Source: Siphonodentalium dalli (taxonomy: Eukaryota > Mollusca > Scaphopoda > Gadilida > Siphonodentaliidae). Taken from it: 64,000 bases of DNA. The stretch lies in assembly GCA_032622095.1 (NCBI GenBank), contig CP136069.1, positions 155,177,043 through 155,241,042 of the forward strand. Reading direction: 5' to 3'. How positions within the stretch are numbered: position 1 is the stretch's first letter; each line of letters begins with the position of its first letter. The notes below the pieces were generated by a model. The model was not told the origin of the DNA, searched no databases, and saw only the letters and a list, made by a program, of their open reading frames with translations. Both the position numbers and the translations under genes were made by a program. Positions 59,801 through 64,000 of this stretch are shown piece after piece.

Positions 59801-62666
59801 CATTGCAAAAAAAGTGACGAACGCCTTGGCGATTGCCACGTTATTATGTTGACGCACTGCCAGCCCTCGGCAAATACACTAAACTGTTAGTTTCTAGGTT
59901 CTCCGTTATATGACATTTGAATTGTTTTCGGCTTATCTTTTCTTTGTTATTTGTTCTAATTTCTATTGAGATATAGGTCTGAATAGTGCATGAAGTATCA
60001 TGGTGAATAATAATTAGGCCAAGACTGTTGATCTTCGTTACATGGTTCAAGTACGCATATACCGAGTACGGTACTAATCACATTTAGTCGATCCAAGTAC
60101 GCAACAAAAACAAATGGTTCCTGATGAACATATTAATTTAAAAAACAATTACTGACAGAAGCCAATCTACGTGGGCTGAACACTGAGTGGTTTACAATCA
60201 ATCTCGAGAATAGTTATCAATCAATCATTCACCACCTATTATTAAAACAACTAAATGGTTGAGAGAATCCATGGCTTATGATCATTGGAGACTAATATTC
60301 ATAATACCTTTAAGGTTTCGTGAATGCACCACCTGAGCCTTCCTTTAAAACAACTATTATCCTACAAATTATTACAACAACAACTACAATGAAGGTTGGT
60401 CATTCACCTAATCACCAATAGTGTAGGATAATTTGGCGAGGTTTTCCAAGTTCAGTGGAATTGCATCTGAAGCCAGTAATTTATATCGATCACGTTATCG
60501 TTGATACGTACTTGGAAATCTTATATCGGGCTAACTTAATGTGCTGTGTGGGCTAGTCTCAAATTATCGGCAGATTTTGTGAAAATAAATAAGATTACTG
60601 AGCTTTTTTATGCGAATAAATTATCAAAACGCTATATAAATATAAGAAATGAATGTAGTGTGTGCATGAGTGTGTCATTGTGGGGGTGAGTACGGCTCTG
60701 TGGTCGTTTGGGGCGCATTTAGGGAGAACCGCTTCGCGGTTCACACAATGTGCCCCAAACAACCACTACACCATATCCCCCAATAACACACCCTCACACA
60801 CACACACACACACACACACACCAACTATATTCATTTCTTATCTTAATACATATTCGTCTAGGTATATAACCTGCCAGATGATGTTGGGGTGGAGATCGGT
60901 GGGGAGGATTCGACATATTTCGTGATAGAGGTCCACTACAACAACCCGCAGCGTCTCAGTGGTGAGTCACGACGGCGTCACTATAGCATATAGGATAGGA
61001 CGTTAATTTTAGTTTCACCCACAGCCAATTATGTCAGTAAGGTTGACGAAGTTGATAATGTCTCATTCGATTTGACATAATAGTGTTATTTTTACGCTTT
61101 CTACATCCAAAATATACAAACCCATCCATTGGAGACGTTGATCATACATCGACTTTCAAATAAGACACTCTTATATATAGCTGTTACTAGGCAAAGCGAG
61201 TACGTGTTATAAAAAAGGGCGTTTATCATTCCGTTGCCAAATATTGGTGAAAATTAAAGAGCGTTTTAATACAATGAAATGCCCTGGCCATGATTGCACT
61301 TCTCGAATCATTTCAGCTGCCCATGTGAATTGTGATATCATGCATGTAGGCCTGCATGTATAATGCATAAAAAGGACGCGGAGATTGTGTAATTTTCACT
61401 ATTTATTTGCATTGTTTAGTTGAAAAATTAAATTTGGACATTTTCACTAATTTGGTATCACATCGGATGGGACATTTTGACTGTATATATCAGGGGGTGG
61501 GTCTGCAAATTTTTCCTAGAGTCATTTATTTCAAAATAATGGGACAAAAGGTTTTAAGAATACTTCTATTATGTAATAGGTATGAACTTAACTCTTGGTA
61601 GAGGGGTTTGAGTTCACCATCGGTTAATAGTGAGGGATGACACCAATGGGTAATCAAAAGGTCAGCTTGCTAAATGTTTTCATCAAGGATCTATCAATGC
61701 ACATCGACACGAAAACGCTCAGACTTAAATAGTTCTGTTAAAAATCATTTATTCAACCTAATATAAATGAAAACATAACACAATAATAGATTCTTCAAAT
61801 ACATGTAAACTCTTCAAATAAAAATAGACTGTTCAAAAACTATAATAAAATAAAACAAAGGTGTCAAAACAAATTTTGATCGATTTTTACGATGTTCGGT
61901 ATATGAGGTTAGGATCACCTCTAGATGGGAGCTGTCGATGGGTGCCTACCATTTTTCCCGAATTTTGTAAAAAAAAAACATAGCTGCCAGCAGCCATGTT
62001 GGATTTTACTCTTTGTATGACCAAATCCTTTAGCACAACTTGCAGGTCACATTTCTCATCCAATCGTCACCAAACTTCACATGGATCTTCGAGGTGACCT
62101 CTAGATGGGAGCCTCCCTCCCCAAAATTCGTTTAAAACAAACATGGCCACCATCAGCCATCTTGGATTTCAAATGTCAACCCATCAGCACACCCAACAGC
62201 CCACACTTATTGGAGAATTGTTTTGAAACGTTACAGTCTTGTTGGTAAATGAGAAGTAGGAATGATTCTATAATCATGATGCGGAACATAGATCGGATAA
62301 GATCAGGAAAACTGAGTAAAATAGTAATTTGAATCAATTTGAAGGAGGTGGGTCCCTATCCCAGAATCGTAAAAAATAAAAAATTAGGGGGTGGTGAGTA
62401 CACAGAGGGCGGAATTATATTTTTTGAGCCAATTGTCCGGAAATTGTTTCCTGACCCCCCTGTATATATCGGAAGATATCTCATGATGCTTGTCTGTTCC
62501 AGGTAGGATCGATAGTTCCGGAATGCGCGTCATATTCACCCCGAATCTGCGGAGATACGATGCTGGTGCTATGCAGATTGGATCCGATGTCAGCGACGTG
62601 TTCATGATACCACCATACGAACCTGCGTTCCGAACGTATGGCGCATGCAGCCCGATGTGCACACAG
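44597..62666 (+). CDS. MOXD1: DBH-like copper monooxygenase (MOXD1 type), first seven coding exons, 3' end outside window
   Basis: Seven exons join in phase to give 377 residues. The N-terminus has a hydrophobic signal (TLPLVVFTLFLGGSCS). Residues ~42-200 form a DOMON domain (GWVGIGISPNGDMSPADVAIGW, IYLLDP). Then comes the first Cu type II monooxygenase domain: HHFILYVC with the CuH pair His 249/250 and VIEVHYNNP with His 314, matching the three CuH ligands of DBH. The CuM motif (HxH and Met) would be in later exons. DBH-family enzymes hydroxylate substrates using copper and ascorbate in the secretory pathway; the MOXD1 substrate is not established. Sequons at N33, N56 and N67. It could also be another DBH-family paralog. 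Most intron phases are 0. Confidence 0.9.
45354..46270. mobile_element. 0.9-kb inverted-ended element with TTGGAA flanks
   Basis: TTGGAA at 45348-45353 and 46271-46276 borders CTAGAGCCCGAAGCCGCC and GGCTTCGGGGTCTAG. Both ends are rich in GCCAGCC/GGCTGG phrases. Superfamily not recognised. Confidence 0.55.
46430..46790 (+). repeat. two to three ~150-bp tandem units ('GAGATACTGTTGTGAAA' family)
   Basis: Units at about 46430 and 46590 share GAGATACTGTTGTGAAA, CCATATAGTAAATATGAATG/CCATACACCAAATATGAATTG and GTGATCGCA-like phrases. It is a further family of ~150-bp tandem units in this window. Confidence 0.55.
47501..48459. mobile_element. TTAA-flanked MITE, copy 2, with a nested element
   Basis: Left TTAA 47497-47500 then AGGCCCACTTAATTTATGAG; right end TTCGAAAATTAAGTGTACCT at about 48440-48459, where the expected TTAA is mutated. 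The interior is split by a 0.57-kb insertion at 47672-48236. Confidence 0.7.
47672..48236. mobile_element. nested element with G-run/C-run inverted ends
   Basis: GTTATGACC then a G run, then GGCACGTATG at the left faces CATACGTGCC, a C run and ATGTTATGAC at the right. It includes a fragment of the 'ATGGCCGCTGGCAGCCATG' repeat (47915-48005). Confidence 0.6.
48524..48670 (+). CDS. MOXD1: MOXD1-like exon 2 (DOMON)
   Basis: 49 codons, DRHTTGNYEPLIDRYQSWHL to ALEACDEDDLAIT, phase 0 at both ends, TTTTCAG acceptor and GTGATT donor. CDEDDL is the familiar conserved cysteine segment of DBH-family DOMON domains. Confidence 0.9.
49073..49246 (+). CDS. MOXD1: MOXD1-like exon 3 (DOMON end)
   Basis: 58 codons, GDLAYVIWSFSDVDPNSNTG to KFFDITSLQ, phase 0, acceptor GTTGTAG and donor GTTAGT. 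No single start codon frames it, so an open-frame search alone misses it. Confidence 0.9.
50248..50500 (+). repeat. two direct copies of an ~85-bp segment
   Basis: Both contain AAATAGGTTCA, ATTGGACCTAAATAT and TTATTTGATTCTG with AATA(G/A)GCCCATA. A CAGACAGGTCGACAGACAGA run follows at about 50631-50651, again pairing repeats with an ACAG run. Confidence 0.65.
51105..51344. mobile_element. piggyBac-like MITE, short copy
   Basis: TTAA at 51101-51104 and 51345-51348. The ends are CCCTTCCACTAGG and CACGCAAGGG. It has two imperfect hairpins of the CCAATGCATTCTCTTATATA type, related to 1321-1748. Confidence 0.75.
51384..51875 (+). repeat. minisatellite, ~87-bp units, about six copies
   Basis: Units repeat GTAGTCAAGCGGGGGTTTCT, ACAAAACGGATAAATAACA, AACTCGATCGTGATAAAACA and AATCTCAAACAGAAT with few differences. 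Lies ~200 bp before exon 4. Confidence 0.9.
52073..52156 (+). CDS. MOXD1: MOXD1-like exon 4
   Basis: 28 codons, FAVPSQVTRYQHTWYVVPPL then GEKHHVVR, phase 0, TTACAG acceptor and GTGAGT donor. It precedes the CuH domain core. Confidence 0.9.
52175..52460 (+). repeat. ~290-bp repeat, inverted copy at 63363-63684
   Basis: TTAAAGGTACACAATCCTAT, then ATATATCAACATTTTGTTCA and AACTCTAGAATAACATTTTC. The complement of each phrase occurs in order in 63363-63684. It lies 18 bp after the exon 4 donor. Confidence 0.7.
52598..52825 (+). repeat. decayed copies of exon 4 with its donor
   Basis: At 52598 GAGAAACATGTCGTTTGG ends at a GTGAGTAGG; at 52655 ACACATGGCACGTGGTTCTG copies an earlier part of the exon; at 52775-52818 CACGTAGTCGTCAGG ends at GTGAGTAAAC. 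The sequence after each donor-like site (ATGCCGTTGTCAT, CTGCCGTTGCCAT) is also shared. Frames are broken. Confidence 0.7.
52857..53145 (+). repeat. segment duplicated at 54430-54604
   Basis: CTGGATGACAGGTAACTTTC, GATTCATATTTATAGTGGT and TTTTACCAATGGGAAAC occur in both. The copy at 54430 lacks ~90 bp present here. Confidence 0.75.
53288..53626 (-). pseudogene. degenerate ORF fragment of unknown repeat origin
   Basis: A 112-codon frame with an acidic N-terminal part (MANPEEFEFPESAVDCDQTD, PSSGDSDSV) then VPNWFDSW. A diverged relative lies on the same strand at about 57512-57880 (PEIPQDWHKEIR), alike at the DNA level around TGATACCTACTGGGGCATT and CCAACCGAATTTC-type phrases. It is probably a piece of a repeat-family protein; I do not recognise it. 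Confidence 0.35.
53903..53926. repeat. (TC)n microsatellite
   Basis: Twelve uninterrupted TC units in intron 4. Confidence 0.95.
54430..54604 (+). repeat. second copy of the 52857-53145 segment
   Basis: CTGGATGACAGGTAATTTCC and TTTTACCATTGGGAAACAC match. The rest of intron 4 (53630-54430, 54605-54970) shows nothing else. Confidence 0.75.
54974..55288. mobile_element. TTAA-flanked MITE related to 40195-41597
   Basis: TTAA at 54970-54973 and 55289-55292. Ends AGGGGTACTGTCCACTAAAT and GGATTTGGTGTAAGTCTCCC. The inner arms AGCCATGGATTAGTGGAAAA and TTTTCCACTCATCCTTTGCT pair, so the whole element is nearly palindromic. Confidence 0.75.
55366..55527 (+). CDS. MOXD1: MOXD1-like exon 5 (CuH histidine pair)
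   Basis: 54 codons, FEAIIQKENLDILHHFILYV then CDKPFKEANG to MTWALGGK, phase 0, TTGCAG acceptor and GTTAGT donor. His 249 and His 250 align with DBH His 262/263. The frame runs on into the intron to 55725, which is not exon. Confidence 0.93.
56856..57252. mobile_element. piggyBac-like MITE, full-length copy 2
   Basis: TTAA at 56852-56855 and 57253-57256, ends CCCTTTACCCAACA and TGTTGGATAAAGGG. Hairpins at 57006-57072 and 57159-57225 match those in 1321-1748. The two copies are ~95% alike by eye over shared parts. Confidence 0.85.
57512..57880 (-). pseudogene. second degenerate ORF fragment, relative of 53288-53626
   Basis: Minus-strand frame with ESESSDVGIPEIPQDWHKEI and then a Lys/Arg-rich end (YKQRRVRRHRKGKHGELQKP). 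It continues leftward of the acidic TCA repeats at 57880-58255, which read as Asp runs in this strand. Broken by stops. Confidence 0.3.
57880..58255 (-). repeat. three tandem ~140-bp units with TCA runs
   Basis: Units share GATTCATCATCATCA, ACCAACAGC, ATGTTCATCCTCAATTAGCA and AAGAAAATGCACAAACAT. On the minus strand the TCA runs read Asp/Glu, so they may derive from an acidic coding segment. Confidence 0.7.
58790..58990. repeat. single copy of the 19.1-19.5 kb repeat
   Basis: AATTTCGAGTTGGTACCTTC, GTACATTATTATGGAACAGA and AAGGTTCCCTGTCAAAAGTT match the arms at 19118-19490. Confidence 0.65.
60643..60842. repeat. ~200-bp foldback hairpin ending 20 bp before exon 6
   Basis: AAGAAATGAATGTAGTGTGT pairs with CACCAACTATATTCATTTCT, and GTGGTCGTTTGGGGCGCATT pairs with ATGTGCCCCAAACAACCAC around a GAACCGCTTCGCGGTTC inner stem. 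A (CA)n run (60795-60822) lies in the right arm. Confidence 0.75.
60862..60961 (+). CDS. MOXD1: MOXD1-like exon 6 (third CuH histidine)
   Basis: 33 codons plus one base: VYNLPDDVGVEIGGEDSTYF then VIEVHYNNPQRLS, acceptor GTCTAG and donor GTGAGT. His 314 in VHYNNP corresponds to DBH His 333. Confidence 0.93.
60962..62502 (+). other. MOXD1-like intron 6
   Basis: 1.5 kb. 61870-62230 holds diverged 'ATGGCCGCCAGCAGCCATG' units (CTCTAGATGGGAGC, CATCTTGGATTT). The remainder has no recognised feature. Confidence 0.8.
62503..62666 (+). CDS. MOXD1: MOXD1-like exon 7
   Basis: GT completes a Gly codon, then 54 codons RIDSSGMRVIFTPNLRRYDA to YGACSPMCTQ, TTCCAG acceptor and GTAAGA donor, phase 0. SGMR, RRYDAG and the paired cysteines are typical of the region between the two copper sites. 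Confidence 0.92.
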
Positions 62667-62780
62667 GTAAGACTATACCAGGGACGTGACGACAGTGGAG
62701 GGGTGTCAACATTTGAAACTGTTGTAAATATCATGACCGATTCAATGGTAGTTGGAAATTTTAGATTTAAAACGTGTTAA

Positions 62781-63253
62781 AGGCCTACTTAATTTTCGAA
62801 CCACCCCCTGATAATTTTATATAAAATATATGCCATATTATATACCATTTGAAAGAAGAGCTACACAACATTGTATTATCAACTAATTGGGTGTAATAAA
62901 CTGTGGACATGTTGTGTTTGTTGAGATACCGACTTGGTGTTCGGTGCTGAAGTTTATTATTTTCAATGGAAGGGGAATAACTCTACTCTTAAGATATAGA
63001 GTTAATCCCCTGCCATTGAAAATACATTTTTAGTTCGATCTATGTTGCATTATGGGAGCCATAACGATGGAAATCATTCTATGAATTCAGCTTTTTTCTA
63101 TTTCTCTATAGGCATTTTCTGCGACTCAGACGTTTCAAATTGTGATGAATTATAGTATTTAATCGTAGCTTATGACAAAGATTTTTTTTTATTAAAACCG
63201 TATATGAAGGCACTATCAAAAAATAATCGATGACTCGAAAATTAAATGGGCCT
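62781..63253. mobile_element. TTAA-flanked MITE ('AGGCCYACTTAA' family), copy 3
   Basis: TTAA at 62777-62780 and 63254-63257. Ends AGGCCTACTTAATTTTCGA and TCGAAAATTAAATGGGCCT are inverted over ~19 bp. The interior is partly palindromic (ATGGAAGGGGAATAACTC against GAGTTAATCCCCTGCCAT-like phrases). Confidence 0.88.
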
Positions 63254-63362
63254 TTAAAATTTGTTCCTATACATATATATAATTTTAGTTTAACGATACA
63301 TACTATGAATTAAGGCTTCTAAATTACTATTTCATTGGTTTCGTGGGTAAAACATATGTGAT

Positions 63363-63684
63363 TCGAGTCGAGGAACCCATGAACCCATCAAAGCTCAGAG
63401 TTATCATATATCGATTTTTGAAATCTGTTATTTTTTCCCATCTGGAATAATTGACGGCCTAGAAAATATTCGACGAGCCGATGGACATACTCTCGATACA
63501 AAATTTCGTTGAACAAAATGTTGATATATAACAGGTTTTGGAAAATTTTATACTAGAGTTGACAATTAATGGATAGTATTATTATTTTGGTAATTAATCC
63601 ATTTTGATAACTGAAGCGTATTTTGAAGAAATGATGTTATTGTTGGAATCGCGGGACCATCGAATCGGATTGTGTACATTTTAA
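63363..63684 (-). repeat. inverted copy of the 52175-52460 repeat
   Basis: AACAAAATGTTGATATATAA, TACTAGAGTTGACA and GAATCGGATTGTGTACATTT are complements of phrases downstream of exon 4. Confidence 0.7.
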
Positions 63685-64000
63685 ACCAATATCTCGTGTA
63701 TATTATATATGTCGTTTTTGGACCAAGATTTAAATAAGTATAAGCATAATAATATCACAATTTATATGCAATAACCATCAATTTTATGACAGACATGATG
63801 AGGCATCGCGGAAATCCACAAAAGCATCCATCAGTTTTACATTGAAAAGGAGCACCGGTAGAAACGGCCATAATTGGGAAACGTTTGGGAAACGTAAGCA
63901 ATTTTCCAAGCCTGGCAATTCATATAATGTTAACTTAATTCTAATGCGATTAAATTCGGATTTATAATTCACGTTCAGGGAAGGTAACCCGATTCGTTCA

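Larger units (their letters stand above)
55528..60861 (+). other. MOXD1-like intron 5
   Basis: 5.3 kb. Contains a piggyBac-like MITE, the second degenerate ORF, TCA-rich tandem repeats, one copy of the 19-kb repeat and a hairpin next to exon 6. 55740-56850 and 59000-60640 show no gene or clear element. Confidence 0.85.
62667..64000 (+). other. MOXD1-like intron 7, open at window end
   Basis: No HxH-containing CuM exon is found here, so the gene goes on past 64000. It holds a TTAA-flanked MITE and a ~320-bp inverted repeat copy. Confidence 0.75.

Noticed and set aside
62667-64000. Search for the CuM exon with an HxH motif
   Set aside because: No frame with that motif and flanking splice sites was found; the exon must lie beyond the window.

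Overview
The window is nuclear DNA from an AT-rich, intron-rich animal genome. Its spliced genes have GT-AG introns, it carries a decayed animal-type non-LTR retrotransposon, and it is packed with small non-autonomous DNA elements and tandem-repeat-cored elements. The repeat style fits a marine invertebrate (a lophotrochozoan or an invertebrate deuterostome). The sequence alone does not let me name the phylum. No prokaryotic, viral, rRNA, tRNA or CRISPR feature was found.

Four host genes can be rebuilt from exons whose splice sites and reading phases agree. (1) The 3' end of a ZNHIT6/BCD1-like gene (box C/D snoRNP assembly), + strand, exons 619-780 and 1947-2652; the 5' part lies left of the window. 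(2) A complete CDK9 (P-TEFb kinase), - strand, four coding exons between 24054 and 11404, 369 codons. (3) A complete 196-residue ankyrin-repeat protein with a Lys/Gly-only tail, + strand, three exons (24509-24680, 29618-29716, 41704-42023). It is head to head with CDK9; the two start codons are 454 bp apart, so a shared promoter region is likely. (4) The 5' seven coding exons (44597-62666) of a DBH-like copper monooxygenase (MOXD1 type), + strand. It has a signal peptide, a DOMON domain and the CuH-site histidines. The CuM half lies beyond the right edge.

Almost everything else is repeat, sitting in introns and intergenic DNA. 2.7-10.9 kb is intergenic, made of several families of 120-165 bp tandem units plus a hAT-like element with a perfect 8-bp target duplication (6857-7621). 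CDK9 introns hold a second hAT-like element (16185-17305), hairpin-ended elements and nested inverted repeats (21-23.4 kb). The two ankyrin-gene introns hold a TIR element with eight internal copies of its terminal motif (24976-25853), a long (TA)n tract, diverged tandem repeats, a field of TTAAGCGC-type palindromes (32.3-33.6 kb), a dead retrotransposon (34.4-37.5 kb) and four side-by-side elements with 122-bp cores and ACAG tails (37.7-39.7 kb). MOXD1-like introns hold several TTAA-flanked elements, a minisatellite and degenerate ORF fragments.

The most unusual signal is exon-edge duplication. The splice acceptor of ankyrin exon 2 plus its first ~27 coding bases is repeated eight times upstream at ~60-70 bp spacing (29100-29617), giving an array of decoy acceptors that would each lead to an early stop. 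Decayed copies of MOXD1-like exon 4 with its donor lie downstream of that exon (52598-52825), so the same kind of event may have happened twice in this locus.
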